Shown here piece by piece: positions 13,670-27,970 of a stretch of DNA of 64,000 nucleotides. Each line of letters begins with the position of its first letter. The stretch's first letter is position 1. The position numbers and the translations under genes are program-made. The notes beneath the pieces are model-generated. The model saw only the letters and a program-made list of their open reading frames with translations. It was not told the origin of the DNA and searched no databases. The stretch lies in contig NC_060246.1 of assembly GCF_921293095.1 (NCBI RefSeq), positions 111,456,941 to 111,520,940 of the forward strand, in the 5' to 3' direction. This DNA comes from Ischnura elegans (Eukaryota; Arthropoda; Insecta; Odonata; Coenagrionidae).

Positions 13670-16600
13670 TCTGCCTGGGTTTTCGGAAGCCAGTGCACTT
13701 CTTTTTCCTCTTTCCGGATCCCTCAGTGAATCGAATGTTTCTTCTCTCAGTGGCGAATCCCCATTTTTTCAGCGACGAAGAGAGGAGGACACTTCCACTT
13801 GATTAGATCCCCAGTGACCGACAGTTGCCTTTAATTCTCGAAAAAGGGTACTTGAGCCCTCATAGTCCATTGAACGCGTGGGATATTCAATTGTATTTCG
13901 CAGAGCATGTGGAAATTGGGCATGACTCATACGTGTAAAATATAGCGTAGTACATCAAGCATTAAATAATCTATTGCTCTATAGAATGCAGCCGACGCAG
14001 ATAATTGAAATGGCGGTATCTTGCGATGCATAAACCACGATACTCTATTGAATATTGTTTTGGTAGCGATATAGGAAACCGGAAATTCTTAAAGAGTTTT
14101 TCATCAAGTCATTAAAATATCTATCATCATTGTTATGTAATGAATAGACTTTAAGACCAGCATAATCATTAAGATGCGAGCATTAATTGTTTCCTGGAGG
14201 CTTAGAAAAGTTAAGAGACCTTGTCTTAACGTTATCATCAATTCTTATCTCCAAACAATGTGGCCCATTATATCACCGTCCTTGCGAAAAAAATATTTCT
14301 GGCCTAGATCCTTGATTGTAACAACTTAAGAAGAAGAACTAAAAAGTCATTTGTTCCAATAGAACCTTCAGGTTGTTGTTTCTCTCTCCCCTGCCCGCTA
14401 GATTTGCCACTGGCTTACGGATGTAGCCTTAGGATATTTCAAGCCCTACCACCGACTGTCTTTGATATTTGAATCCTGTTTCAGCGAATTTAAAGTGATT
14501 TGAAACCTATAAGAAAATACTAAAGTAGTGAACGAGGAAATAAAAATTGCCAGCAAAGCTTCTGCTTCGAAGTCTCGAACTAATACTAATAGCCTTCAAA
14601 TTTGCATGATTACTCCAATAGACCACCGCAACTACTTGACAATGGAGTTTTATAATACATGCGAAGAAACCAACAGTGAAACCCGGGGAAAGTACCCCGT
14701 AAATTCACACGAAATAATCATTGCATTCGACTTAAATCGAAACAGAATGATCAATTTGGCAGTAAAATCTCCCCCCGAGTACATATATCTTCACCCACAA
14801 ACGAAATATTTTCGGTGAGTAACCAAGGAAAACAAAAAGAGTAAGGGAAACTAAAATTTCTCAAGAAGCAGAAGTGGCGCCACGAACTTTGTCCTAAAAC
14901 TTTTGAAAGTGACTGTACATTCGTAGCCAAAATAAAAATTTATTTAAAAATATGCAGAATTAACTTGTAATAAATACACACAGTAATATTTTAATTTTGA
15001 AAGAGCTAAGGAAAGTGCGTTCCGGCTCCGCTAATTTTGCCATGACAGCCCTGCTTGTCGGGTATCCCATGGGGCATTTGCGAAGAGTGCTACCGAAGTT
15101 TCAGGAACCGGTACCGGGAAAATAAGAAAACACTCGGGAATATCAAGGGCTAAAACAACATAAATACTTAACTTAACCGAGCTGTGTGCGATTTTATGTA
15201 GCCCAAAGAAATATCACGTAAGCAATGTGAAACAACTTGGCCATTGCCACCGTCAAAGCGATGTGAAACAGCAACACCATAATTAGGAAATCAGTGAAAA
15301 TTACAAAAATAGGTACCACTTTCGTAAAATAGGATTTTCGTTAGTGATGATAGTTTTCTTGGTTCTTTCACCAAAAAGTTGCCTGGATTCCGGGTATTAA
15401 TGCTGCTACAATTTTTAATCTCCATCTGTCTGTCAGGCCATGCCAGCCTTTTGCATCGAATAAAATTCTCATTGTTCTCCTATGGTCACGGAATGAAGCA
15501 TCAGCAGAAAAACTTTTCAATCCAATTTTTCCCGAAAATTTCCAAGCTTTTATTTTTTATTTTCATCTTGCAAATTTTTTTCTAGTTTGTTACTAGATAA
15601 AAATGGAATATGAATGAACAGCAACTAATGAGCGAAGAAATTTTCGAGAAAGATGGTAAAATGAACGATTTAAAAGTAATGGATGATTCAACATTCTTGC
15701 AGCTTTTGGTTTTTCTCTTGAGACTAGTTAGGATAAAGTAACGTATAAATACTTATAATGTAGAATTTAATTATTTTCAAGAGAAAATATTTAAGCTAAA
15801 CAAGTTAAATGTCCTGAACGGTACGATACCCTGTTCAAAAAGAGGTCAAGCATTTTTGATATTTCACTGTGGCGAAATTTTCAAGTCACTGTCCCAAAGG
15901 TTTCTAAAACCGCCATTAAAATTTATTGCTAATGTTAAATCACTAGTATATCTTAGTCCAAATCACATTGTTCCGGATTAATGAGCTACGCACTTTTTTT
16001 AAATATAGCAACCGCCTCTTTTAATTTTTAAGTAGAACCTCCAATCTGAAAGCCATCCACTCCAGTCTGTCTAAAAGGAATTTGAGTGCTTTCACTCGTA
16101 ATATAAATGAAGGCGATGTGGAAAGAACGAAGTAGTTTGTATTGATTTGGCGGAAATATATAATGATTGAAAAGTATTTTTAATCTCTTAATACCGTGCA
16201 GCTGTTTTTTTCGGTCATTATCCCGTAGCTAAATTGTTTTTTCTACGTAAAGACTAGATCACAGTGAGAAGGTGGAACCGCGATTACTGGGATACCTAGT
16301 ATTTTGGCGGTCATGATAAGGCATGCCCCTTATCGAACTTTTGATCGTGGAAATTACATACTCATGGTTGAAGACTAGTTCATTTCCCTCGTCAACCTGC
16401 GATGTTCCACTAATAATAAGCTATGACAATCATCTTAAATGGATGGATCTTTACGGTGGGAGTGTCCCAAGACTTCGCAAAGATTTGAGCCAGAGACATT
16501 TCCATTCGCATCCTGGCGCTTCGTCTACTAGACTGATACGTACCGTAGTCATACTGATCCTGTCCATAAAGGATGAAATAGAAGACTGACTTTGAGGTGA

Positions 16601-18300
16601 TGAGCGGATTTTTGAAGACACAGACATTTGAAGACATTAGGTGTCGATGTCATCCGAAAACGCTATGAGACTAAATTGAGGAGGAGAGGAAGCCAAATTT
16701 TAGTAGGCACTTCCAATTGGAGCGACTCCACGGCTTTAATCCTCAAAGTACCTTATAAAGCCATCTTTTGAGACGACATAATTTTTCAGTTTTCAATCCC
16801 TTGTCCCTGGTTTCTCCGCGTAGTAATCGTTTTGTTCTCTCAATGAACACTCTTAGTGGCTGTATCGACCAACTCGATACCTATCTCTTATTTTTTTTAA
16901 CTTACTGTTTAAGCATTTCATTGTATTCCAAGTTGGTATTTGCAATGAGGAACCTACTAGTGTACTACTACTAGTAGGTGGGTCATTAGCGTTGCTCCTC
17001 ATCCCTTATTTTTCAATGGTGTCATCTATTTTTTACCATCTTGCGTCCCTTTATAGTTTCACAGAGTATGTTAATTGACTCCTAAATTATGTTTTTCATT
17101 AAACTTCTCAATACCAACCTCTTTTCGCTGCGCTGAGTTCTCTCAATTCATTTATCTCTCATAACAATGTCTAACTAGACTTTCCCATATCATAATATGA
17201 TTTGGCATGTGAAGGTTTATCCCATTGTACACCACGCTATGTATTATTTTAGAAACTCCTTATTTCGATAGCGCATCCATTAGCAAAGTTAGTCTCTTTT
17301 CTGTAGGACTGCACTGTTGCATTCTTCGATTCCATGACTTTGACTCCAATGACGATAGGATTTGGCTCATTGTTTCCTCTTTTCCAATTCCATTTGTATT
17401 CGTTGAACCACCTACTTCTTTGTGCAGGAAAATTGTCGAATTTATCCCTGTATCTTCTATGCCATCGCTTGCCTGTACATAATTCACAAACTCCTCTCTT
17501 TTTTGTCTTTGAAATCAATGATCTACGCCACTAAACAATTTTTCACGCTTCTTGCTTTCACTTTGAATGAATGTAGCTAAATTTTTCAATAATCGAAGCA
17601 CATTATCTCTACTAAATTTTTACCGGTTTGTTAAAATTTGGGAATGTCTTTGTCGCAGTGAGCTCCTGTGTCATAACTATATGATAAAGTACCTTGGAGT
17701 TGAAATATGTGTTTTACCGGTTGAAAATTAAGAAAAAACCATTCGACGACTGAATTCACTATTGGACGATATTTTTGTTGTAATACGTTACCTTATCAGT
17801 AAATGTACGTAGTTGGTGAAATTCAGTGCTGATGAAATGGCTGTCTTTTAAAGTGAGCAGTTGGAGCAGAAGAATAAAGGAAGTTTTTCCACTGCCTGGA
17901 TAAAATCCCTCTTGTGCCCTGTTCATCTAAGAATGCTGCTCTTCTTAGAATGAACGGTGGAGATTTCTTTTATTCATTCACCGTTTGCACGCCGGGCCTT
18001 GAGCAACAAACGAAAGTAAAGAGTGTGGCAATATTGAGAGTTAAACAAGTGGAAGAACTATAGCTCTGATACCATCTTGTCGAAATAGTATGTTTGCACA
18101 TTCCGATTTCCGTGGAAACCCTCCGTAAATAAACGAATTTCGCTCAGATCGGAACGGATTCGCTCCTCGTGCAAGAAAGCGCAGAGGTCTTCATCCATTT
18201 TGTCGTCGACAATGAAATTAGTCAGGGGTTGAACGAGCGGAGACATGTCACTGGAGGAAAAGGAAAATAGTTGGTCCGCCGAGGGGCCCTTAACCCTCCG
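13670..18300. other. Intergenic, nothing supported beyond small palindromes
   Basis: AT-rich. Two short palindromes are visible: CCTACTAGT/ACTAGTAGG at 16953-16978, and GTTCATCTAAGAA paired with TTCTTAGAATGAAC near 17922-17957. An open frame at 18246-18061 on the minus strand (62 residues) looks codon-like but is unrecognised. Confidence 0.4.
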
Positions 18301-18309
18301 ATATCTGCA

Positions 18310-19110
18310 AATTAAGCGGCTTTGCCAGATCTAAAGAGATTTTCGTCCATTGACGCGGAGATTGAGATACAGGGGTAAACACACTCCAAATCCGACGGTG
18401 ATGATCCGGAGCTTTTTAAAAGGCCCTTGCAACGACAGGCAAACAAACTGGCCAAACATCTGCGGTGACGCCGAGGAAGCTCGTGAGCACGCACGCTTTG
18501 TCGTCGAGTTCACGGCGCGGCGATTGTCAACCGAAGTCGTGGCCATTGCGGTCTCCGCCGAGTGCACGGGCCGCGTCACCCGCCCCGCCCCAGGCCTCGT
18601 TCGTCGCCCGAGGCGCTAGCTTTGCCCTCATCCGACTACAACCTTACGAGAGGCTCAGTGGCTGAGAGTATAGCGTGGGGCGGATTGTGTATGTATGCAC
18701 GAACCAGGGAACGGAGTCTGTGAAAAAAAAGAACTCACCTCTTCGCAATTCCTATCGCTGTCGTGAACAAAAAATTTAGATTCCCCAACGCAAATGCAAG
18801 CCTACGTTGGGACAAAGGGGACGGCGGATTAAGGAGTGCGGACGGGAGGAGGTGGAGTCGCGGCCTCCGGCGACATTCGATGGCTGTCCCATCGCGGTGT
18901 GGGAATCCCTTGGCCAACCGTACGAAGCGAAGAGGGATACGGAGTGGAAGGAGGAGGTGGAATGTCGACGCTTTGTCCGCGAGCAAAATTTCAACAGTCG
19001 TGAATGCCAATTTATCCTCTTTTTTTAAGCCCTTTCGTCGCATGGAAGACTCAATTGGAAGGTCCAGACAATGCTTCTATCTCGCCAATACCAGTCCAGA
19101 CAAGAACTTT
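18310..19110. other. GC/CpG-rich island 5, no gene recognised
   Basis: About 0.8 kb with high CpG, including GTAAACA and AACAAAC fork-head-like words. Open frames up to 116 residues lack recognisable domains. Confidence 0.35.
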
Positions 19111-19114
19111 TAAT

Positions 19115-22100
19115 CCGCCGTGATCTCTGAAAAAAAAACTGGAACTCCTTTCCTCCGAGAGGCGAAAAGGAAATATGTGGACTTCTTAGTCAAATATGAC
19201 TTATTATTGGAGAGATTTTTGATGGCAATTCATTGAAAACCCTCATTTTTCTATTAGGACGGCTTCAGAGCTTTTCAAACCGAATGAAAGGAATGCCAGA
19301 TCAATGTTGGAAGGCTATGGCGAAGAAAATGATAATAGCTCGCGCATACGTGAGCTTTTCTTCTCAGGATATTTCCGGAAATTCCCAGAAAGGCAACCAA
19401 TGGAACAACATTATATACCCTATCAAAGACCTCCTCACACATGTCTTTCGCGGAGGCATACTGGATAGTATGTATAGACACCTTTTATTCGTGGAATTTT
19501 ATGGTTCTTGTGCTGTTGATATTAATTTTGTCTGCTGGAAAGCGTTTAATGACCTCCAACACGTTTTGTATCCATTAGTTGAAAAATAAAAAGAATAATC
19601 AATGCATTTGGCATATTAGAAGTAATTTTTAATGCCTTCAAAATGGCATTATCCCAATCTTATATAATTTGAGGCAGCGCACTTTTCCGCATTAGCTGTT
19701 TACCCACGTAATCTGTGTGTACAAAATAGTATTCAAATGTTCCTAAATTTGAGGGCAACAATATGTGCTGTACTCGAAAAATTATCCTCAGTGTTTTAGA
19801 AAATTTTCTTTGTTAAAATTTTATGTGAGAAATTCAATCCAAGCTCAAAAATAAAGAACTCTATTATGAACTTTCATAAAAAATATTGAACCACTCTGTC
19901 TGAATATATGTGACCAGTTTTGGTAATTCGCGAACCCTACACTGTGTTACCAAAGCGGAGTTCAGTGTAAAAGTTACATACGTATATGGGAACGGTAGTG
20001 TTATGCGCAGGAAAAATAAATGAAATAACTTTTCTACCAAACTCTGATCAACTCTCGTTGCTCATTTTGGTGGGATCATTGCCCGTACTGCATACAACGG
20101 CTCACCCGTCGGTCCTTTCGTACATGTTGAAATACGAGTATTAATTATCTTGTATTAATTGTCTCGCATTAATCCCGGTCTATCCTATAGAGATATTGTG
20201 GAATTACTTTTTTCTCCATCTCAAATCATTTTTTTCTATGAGCAGTCATATTTTATGGATATTCCCGAAGAAAAGAAATCCTAATGTCAGTTTAAGTTGG
20301 AAAAAAAACATTGGAATCTCCGAAAGCAGTTATATATTGACTTAGATAATTAGAACAGCTGTTAACCCAGTGAGAGATGGGCTGATACTGTTAGTACCTC
20401 TTCACCTCCCCGTCGATGATTACCTAAGTCAATCTAAAGACCGTTTCCGCATTTTCTATGTGCTCTAACTAAATTTAGGATTATGATTTCCTGTCTTCAG
20501 ACATATTCACTGAGGCCAATTAGCTTAACTGTAAGCATTCTAATCATCGAAAATATTTATTTTAGAGAGCTATTCGGCATTTTCGATCTTTATTATCCTT
20601 TGATATCCTTGGACTGTCCTTTCTTGGTTCGCTCTTTTAATGACTCTATCCCCCTTGAAGCTAATTATTCCTTCTGTCCAGCTCTTCCCGTGATTTCCTT
20701 ATATCTTCCCCAACCTGGTTAATTGCTGGATTTGGTTCGGGAAAATTTCCAGTTCCAGCCGTTGAATGTGGTTGTTTATTTCCTTATGCTAATCCCTTGT
20801 GTATTAATGATGTTTCGCTGTTCTCCCACTTTCTATGATTTTTTCGTCGGCATTTTCCATCCGTTATATCCCTTGGGCTCTAGTTCATGACTTTAGATTC
20901 CTCTATTATTCCTTTTTTACGGTTAAATGTCACAAATTAAGGTCATAAATGGTCTGAATAACCTGGAGTTATTTATTAATTTCTCTGTGCTGTAATTGTT
21001 TGAATACATTGGATATTTTAAGTTGTAATGCGGCAGTTCTGTAATAGCTGTATCTTTATCTTATTTCTTTATCCAATATTCTTAGTCAAAAACTGATTTA
21101 ATTGTTGAAACTTGGAAAATCAGGTCTTTGAATTATCAAATGCAAAGTTTTATATTATATTATAATACAATAGCTTTCAAAACAAAATTGTATTTTTCCC
21201 TTCCTTGTAAAGGAATTTTCAGGGCGCTATGGTTCCGCTTTCAGCATTTTTAAAATATTGTTTTCTGCTTTGTTAATTGTGCAATATGTTATGTTAAAAA
21301 GACAAAATGAAAAGTTGTGTAAAATAAAGTAATACGGTTTTTTTACTATTTCTCACACAGCCTACCTTTTAAATCGACGTGATTTATAGCGTAAGGTGGC
21401 ATATTGTGAAGGGAATTATTGTAACTTTGAAAATACAATTTTAGAATAGTATTTATCAATTATCCTCAAAGAAATCAAATGGTGCAAAACTTCTGGATTA
21501 AGCTTAGCTCGTCAAAATTTCATTATGCCACCTGTATATCGTATGCATGGTAGAATATTTTTAATCTATCTCATACTTTTTTAAAAGTAGAATGTAGGAA
21601 AGTCGTTCTTAGGAAACTCTAGTATCTCTTTTCACTTCTTGACCTCGTATTCTAGATCCTAATTAAAATCACAGTCACCTTAAATAAAATATGATAAAAC
21701 ATATGCATGCATAAATAAGGGCATAAATGTAGGCCAGCCGTTTAAGTTTTTACTCCGTTCTGACGCATGCGAATTAAATATAAGTATGAATGTCGTATTT
21801 TTCATCTCCTTCAACACAGCTACGTCCAAGAGGTGAGAGGAATTATTATTGGTTGCAGGGGCGCATATTGTGTATTTTGATGACACTCCGTCACAATCGG
21901 CAAGAATCATATGGGAAGGAGGACAAAAATAATCAGGGCAAGTCTTGTGGGTTATTGACAAGCCTTTTTTATTCAAAACATTCTCATTTATTGGACCGTT
22001 TACTTCGATTCCTTTGATTTTTAAATCTCGTCCTCACCTCATTGACTACGTCATCATTTCAACTGGTTTAACAGAAGTGATTATGTATATCGTTGAAAAG

Positions 22101-22380
22101 TTTAAGTTTTGTACTCCGCTTGGGATTCTATTCCATTGATTAGCTTACATCTTACGTAACGCTACCCGTTCTCAACTACACTTAGCGATCTTAATCAGCA
22201 CGCTCTATCTCAACGAAAACGCATGGAAGTGTGTTTTATTGGATAAGCTCACGAAAATCGCTTCAAATGTTGCTAAACAGAGGAAAGGAGTCAAATTTTT
22301 CGTTCTGGAAATTATCATGATAAAAAACTTCGCTCACCATGGCAGTCTCGTTTATTTCGGCTTCTCAACAAATGAAAGAT
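19115..22380. other. Intergenic, nothing supported
   Basis: AT-rich spacer. Open frames of up to 118 residues (19233-19589) lack any family motif and have no splice context. Confidence 0.45.
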
Positions 22381-22389
22381 TGCTACTGG

Positions 22390-22990
22390 GGCAAAGGGAA
22401 TGAGAAGGCAAGGGCGTAATATGTATCGCCCAGGGGGTACGCGGCGGTGGCCTTGCGGGCGTTGAAGTCTCCCCCCTTCCCAGGCCGAGCCGGCGGCCAT
22501 CGTGGCCCAAATGACGGGGTGAGGAGCGCATTTCAAAGCAATAACGGGCGGCGCGGAAAACGGGCAATGTTTGCCTTTCGACATATTTCATATAAGACTT
22601 TTTCTCGGCCGCGACTCTTAATACTTTTCATAGCTCAGTTTCATATCTTGTGTATGAGGAGGGATAGGCCGGAGATTTATGTTTGTTTGCTCAGGAGATG
22701 AGCTCCGTGTTTGACGGGCGGAGAGGGGAGGAAGGGGGCTCGATGGAGACGTCTGAAAGGGACTCACACTCGGCTGGCTGACTGCCCTAATTTTTTCCCG
22801 CAGGATATACGGGGAGGGGTTAGGTAGGAGGAGCCAATTACATCCCTGCTCCTAGAACTGGAAGCGAGGCGAGGTTATGGGAGGAGGGGCAGAATTTTGC
22901 TTTCATATTCATTGCCTCGAACGAGCTGTTTGCAATGTGTACCATACATTCATGGCTGCTCGGCCGACAAAAGGGTGCGATGCCACCCTT
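22390..22990. other. GC/CpG-rich island 6, no gene recognised
   Basis: About 0.6 kb including CCGAGCCGGCGGCCATCG. Frames on both strands are open by composition only. No RNA gene or domain recognised. Confidence 0.35.
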
Positions 22991-24867
22991 CAGACACGAC
23001 CAAGTGACCATCCCCTTTCAGTCTTCCGTTCTTCCGTCGCGTGAAGTGTTCCGAGAAAAAGTTGAATGCAGCTCATATTCATTAACCGTTGCATGAGTTC
23101 CAATTATAACCTTTTAATTACTGTATGCGTATTGAAATGAACACTTGCAATTTTCCGAGATAATTTCCTTGCAATTTTTGTGGAAAATTTTTCATTGAAA
23201 AAAATTTCATTTGAACATTTATAATATAAGTGTTTATTTCAAAATGGAAAAAATTCCACTACATCACACTTGAATCTTCGGATTTCATTAACTGCATGAG
23301 TAATTGGAAACCATAGCCCCAAGCAGGGTAGTTATATCTTTTTGATATAATTTTACATGTAGGTACCTATTTTATATCTTACACTTATTTCTCGAAAATT
23401 TTAATATTTTTAATACATATATGATATTTAGTTTGGTAATTTTTATTTGAAAAAGGTCTATCACTTGGTGATACCACTCAAATTCCAAATAGTGGAAATC
23501 ATTTTATCATTCATTTCTAAACTCTACTTTCGCACACTGCCATGAAAAATATTCACTAGCCAAAGTTTGACCAAATACTATTGCTTTACCAGCTGATATT
23601 GCATTGGCATCACCAATTCATCATTAGCTGTGGTATCATATTGTGATTCACAGGGTTATTTTTGAACATCACTTTTACATCATTTGTAGTGCGATCTAAT
23701 TTTTATAGCCCATGATAAATTTGAAATATATGAATCACCAAGTGGATGTAGAAGTAAAATTGATATTGGTGATATAAAATTGATTATTATATTATTATTC
23801 AAGTAATCCACCGATTTAATTATGTTTCCATGGATCATTTAAGAAGTATTCTGGCAGTCACCACTCCCTTAATGGATTTACCTCTTAAATTTAGTGTAAT
23901 GCCCTCTCCCTTTCATTCTTTCTAAAAATTACTATTCTCTTCCTTCCCAAGAGCTACAAAAGAAAAAATACTTTCAACTATTCAACGTCGAGGAAAGAAT
24001 GCATCACATCCCTGATAAATAGAAAGTGGAATCATTTGTCACATCAATTTAATCTTCCGTCAACAGAGCACGAAACAATAATGGGGAACATGCACAATTT
24101 TTAAAAGTACCATATTAATAAGGCCCCTACCTCAAATGTACTCGCCGAAAATATGGCGGATGAATAATCTTTTTATCTGAGTTATGAGTCTTTAAAAACT
24201 AATCTTCATCGGCTGCTTGAAAACACGACGTCATCGGAGCGTGACGTCACGGTACGGTATCCACTGATGACAGACTGAGGAAGTGGAGAGAAAATCGGTC
24301 TATGCATGGGCTCAAACGCAAATTCGGCGAAAATAATAGCTATTTTTACTTCGATATCTTGCATTCAATGCTTTACCGCTCTACTCTCTTAGCGAAGTGA
24401 ATGGTGTACCGTCCGATGACGTCAAAAGGTGTTTCAGGTCACTACACTTCAAGCGCTTTTCATTAGAATTTAATGACGTTTTCGGAATAGAAGGAGAGTT
24501 TTGGCTTATATATTTGGACTCTTGAGAAAATTGTCTATTCAGTGAGACTTACTAGCATGATGAACAAATTTCATGCATGTTCCCCGTTGAACCACATCGT
24601 CATCATCGGATAATATCCTCCATTTTCGTCGTTTTGAATGCGTCGTTACGAACCGAGTTTCGTGGTGATAGTTGTTACGCCGTCGAGGTGTGGCAATTAC
24701 GGTAACGCAAAGGAAATATGGGCTTCTAAGCAGCAACTACCATGCGGACCCCATACTAGCGTATAAGCCGGTCTTGGCTGTGATTGTGACGTTTTTCAAT
24801 CCTGCCGCGCGAATGGTGGGGAAATTCATATTTATCACCAAATTGCCATAGGTATCAAGAAACCTGA

Positions 24868-24921
24868 ATATGGTAGTAGTTCGGTAAGCAATAGGTCCGT
24901 GGTTCGATGCCCGGTCCGGAG
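24868..24921 (+). mobile_element. tRNA-derived SINE head (candidate)
   Basis: GGTTCGATGCC at 24901-24911 fits the Pol III B box exactly and sits in a possible T-arm closed by CCG/CGG. TAGTTCGGTAAGCA upstream resembles a tRNA D-arm/A box. It is not a full cloverleaf and is followed by unrelated sequence, so a SINE head is more likely than a tRNA gene. Confidence 0.4.
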
Positions 24922-25443
24922 GAATATCAATTTCCTATAGCAATAAATTTGAATATCGCCACCGTTCAAGCGGCTGGACTGAAATATCTCACAGCTAAGT
25001 GGTGAAATAAAATATCATTTGAGTCGCGCACATGATTAGAAAAATTGTGCCATTTTACGTGGTGGCATATGCGGGATAAAGTTCTGAGTCAGGGGTACGA
25101 TAATTATTATTAAGTGTTACTAATGGTGCGGAAACCCGAAATACAATGGAAAAAACTATCGCAGAGGAATAGGATTTTCAGCCTTTCGTGAAAAAACCTG
25201 CCTTAAGCGCAGTCACACTCGGACAACATGGGCCTCGCGTAAAGAATTTATTAATCTCTGTGTGTAATCTTATTTGAGATGACCTCTTCTCGACCTCTTC
25301 ATTTATAAATCCATTTAAAATATCGAGTATAGGTCTTTAGTTTGGGTGATAAAAACATTCTTTGCTTACATTTCCGAATTTAATGAATTTCATCTTCAGG
25401 GCTTAGAACATGTTAAATTGATAGCTCATCATGAAGGATCAAG

Positions 25444-26111
25444 AATAGGGTAGTTTCCTTCATCAAAGAAAACAAAAGGCAATAATTGCGATTCGTTACC
25501 CACCATTAGTGTATTCATAATATACAAATTATTTCGTTTTATAAATGCCGGTGTAGACGAATGGCAATGGTCCATTTTTATCCTCATTTGAAAAGGGCCA
25601 GATTGGCGCCCATGCGATGCCACTCCACGAGACGTCACAGGGACCTAGTTTCTATAGGAGAAGATAGGAGTTATACGTCGTCTGAGGTTACCAATGCATG
25701 CATGAGGCGCAGAGCTCAGGGAAACATGTCTTAATAATCACTTATTAAAACTGGCTAAGGTCGGAAAGTTTTCCTCGTTTGATAAGGTATTAATAATCCT
25801 TATTTAAGCCAAGCGCTACCAGGCGGCAGGGCACTAGGCTACCCGCTGGCAGCCTGCGACGTATCAGCGCTAAGCCTCGCCTCAAGGTCACCTCACCGGG
25901 CGGAGGGGGAACCAGAAATACGACGTACGGAGAGATTTCCCATCATTCCTACTAACGCGTCGCGTTTTCGCGCGCTTGAAAATTTTCACTTTTCATTTAA
26001 TCGCGAAAAATAGATATTATCATTTAAAAATCTAAAAGCGTGAAATACGTACTCCAGGAGTAATAATCTTTCGATTAAGGCAATAAAAAAATAATAGGAA
26101 ACCCCCCTATT
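25444..26111. mobile_element. 0.67 kb TIR element, copy A
   Basis: Its ends are AATAGGGTAGTTTCCT and AGGAAACCCCCCTATT, an imperfect terminal inverted repeat. The full length is repeated in opposite orientation at 34658-35324 (668 versus 667 bp, clearly homologous from end to end). It has no coding capacity; the middle is GC-rich with palindromic pieces. It is probably a non-autonomous DNA transposon of unassigned superfamily. Confidence 0.7.
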
Positions 26112-26309
26112 ATGTACCCATGTAACATGTTCTAGCCCTGAGCATGACATCCATTAAATTCCGAAACGTTGGCAAAGCATTAATCACCCAAACTGACGCT
26201 CGATATTTTTAGTAGATAAATAATTATTAATTTCAGCGTTAACTTCCCTGGACTCACTTTCACTAAGAATGGCACAGAACGGTAAAATATGTGCATACTT
26301 AGAAGATGG

Positions 26310-27083
26310 CACAGGCGAAGAGGGCGATTAACCTGAAAAAGAACCTAATTACTGCTGAGAATACTAGCAGGAGCATGCGAGCATAGAAGTAAGGAAGCAG
26401 GGGCACCCCACCCCCCCCCCCCCCCCGAACGCTTAAAAAATGGACAAGATTTTTAATACGGTTATCATTACGTTCGTTATGTCTTGTGTATTACGGAGAA
26501 TCAATCATTTAATTTATTATAAATAACTTTCATATCATAATAAAGAGAATATTTTCCACAGTAATTGTACATATTTTCTTTTTAATCTAAAAAATGAGAA
26601 GACCTATCAGACCCTTGTGCCCCCCCACACCCAGGAAAAAATTGATCCAGGATCGGTCCCTGAGTGGAAGTATTAGAAATGCGGTGCTACCTAAGAATGA
26701 TGAAGATAAAATGGAACGGCCTAGTAAATAACGAGTAAGTACTTAGTAGAGTTGGAGAAGACAGAATTCTTCTAAAAACCGTAAGAAGATGACGAGAGAA
26801 ACTATTCGGCCACTTCATGATAAATGATTTGGCAATTGTCGAAAGAAAATCGGATGGCAATTGGAAAAAATTGTTGAAGGCAATTGTCGAAAGAAAAGTG
26901 GATGTGAAAAAGGGAAAAAGACGGCCCTTGACGATTAACATAAGACAGGTTATTTATAGGGAGTGAAATATAAGAATAACGTAAATATGAAAATATTAGA
27001 AGATTTAGAAAGTTAGTGAAAGAGGAATGGTAAACTGCGTCGAACCAATCTTCGGATTGATGGCTCATGACGATAATGTGCAT
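26310..27083 (+). mobile_element. 3' end of the same LINE family, copy 2, interrupted by a MITE
   Basis: It follows the copy at 10.6-11.1 kb through GCACAGGCGAAGAGGGC, AAGAATGATGAAGATAAAATG and the end CGAACCAATCTTCGGATTG, then decays. It is more diverged than copy 1. A roughly 40-bp stretch with CAATTGTCGAAAGAAAA (26834 and 26882) is duplicated locally. About 85 bp of LINE sequence are replaced at 26396-26665 by an unrelated C-rich insertion. Not functional. Confidence 0.75.
26396..26672. mobile_element. C-rich MITE fragment inside the LINE copy
   Basis: It begins GGGGCACCCC followed by a run of 16 C, has an AT-rich middle, and ends GTGCCCCCCCACACCC then GGATCGGTCCCTG. The G/C-run subterminal ends and AT-rich core match the non-autonomous hAT-like elements elsewhere in this window (52.4-52.9 kb). 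It interrupts the LINE and is therefore younger. Confidence 0.5.
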
Positions 27084-27970
27084 GCTTGGTTTGAATCCTG
27101 AATAGAATGAGAGAGGAAACCAGGGTAATGAGACAAATAGGCGGTTGCCTATTGGCCCAGGTGCGCAAGGGGCCAAAGAGGGGCTCAAGAGTTATTTTTC
27201 CACTTCTCTGGCGATATATTATTATAAGTTTAAAATAAATTTTTTACGTCTTCAAATGAGTTCAATTTTGAAAATTCAACTGTCAAAAGAAAACATAAGC
27301 ATGGATGTCGCTCCTCTCTCTATAGAAGCTCCGTTGCTTGCATGTGCCAGTGGCGCGTCCAGATTTTTTTATGGGAGCCCGTCGTCTGCTCAACCTCGAA
27401 TACCAACGGGTGAGTACTGCTTTAATGAGTTGTTTCTATGTAACATGTTCTGTTTCGATCCGTGGCCTTCTTCTTTAGCTATTTACGATGCAAATTTGAT
27501 GGCCCAAACCCTTTCACAAATGAGTCGGTGAAATCACGAGTTCATGCCAAAATTTTCGCCGCTTTTACGCTATTTTCGGCCTCGAATGGTTTTCTGTTGC
27601 TAAAACCCTTTCGAGCGATTCTGTCCGTCAATCTAAGGTCCTGTTTTCGTGAGAAAATGAACCAGAACTTAAATGACGTCACTAACTCATGAAAAAAGGG
27701 CGGCAACTTATGCGTTTTCTTTTTTCACACCTTCGATAGAGTGGCATAATGGGGATGAATATTTTTTCGCCGCAACACGTACATATTTCTCTTCCATCGA
27801 CCAAATTCATTTAATGAATAGCGTTTTTGAGTCTGTGTGAAGAGGCCCGTTGCTGCCATCATATGAGTACCTATGACTTGCCAGTGGAAGACTAATTTTT
27901 GTTTCTTTAGAGAGTCACGTGGGGGCAGGGTTCTTTTGCCTTCCCCTCCCACCCTCCGGGGGTGCGGTAG

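Noticed and set aside
18061-18246. 62-residue minus-strand frame as a conserved gene
   Set aside because: Codon-like but unrecognised, and no partner exon is seen.
24868-24921. A tRNA gene
   Set aside because: The B box is good but no acceptor stem or anticodon arm forms.
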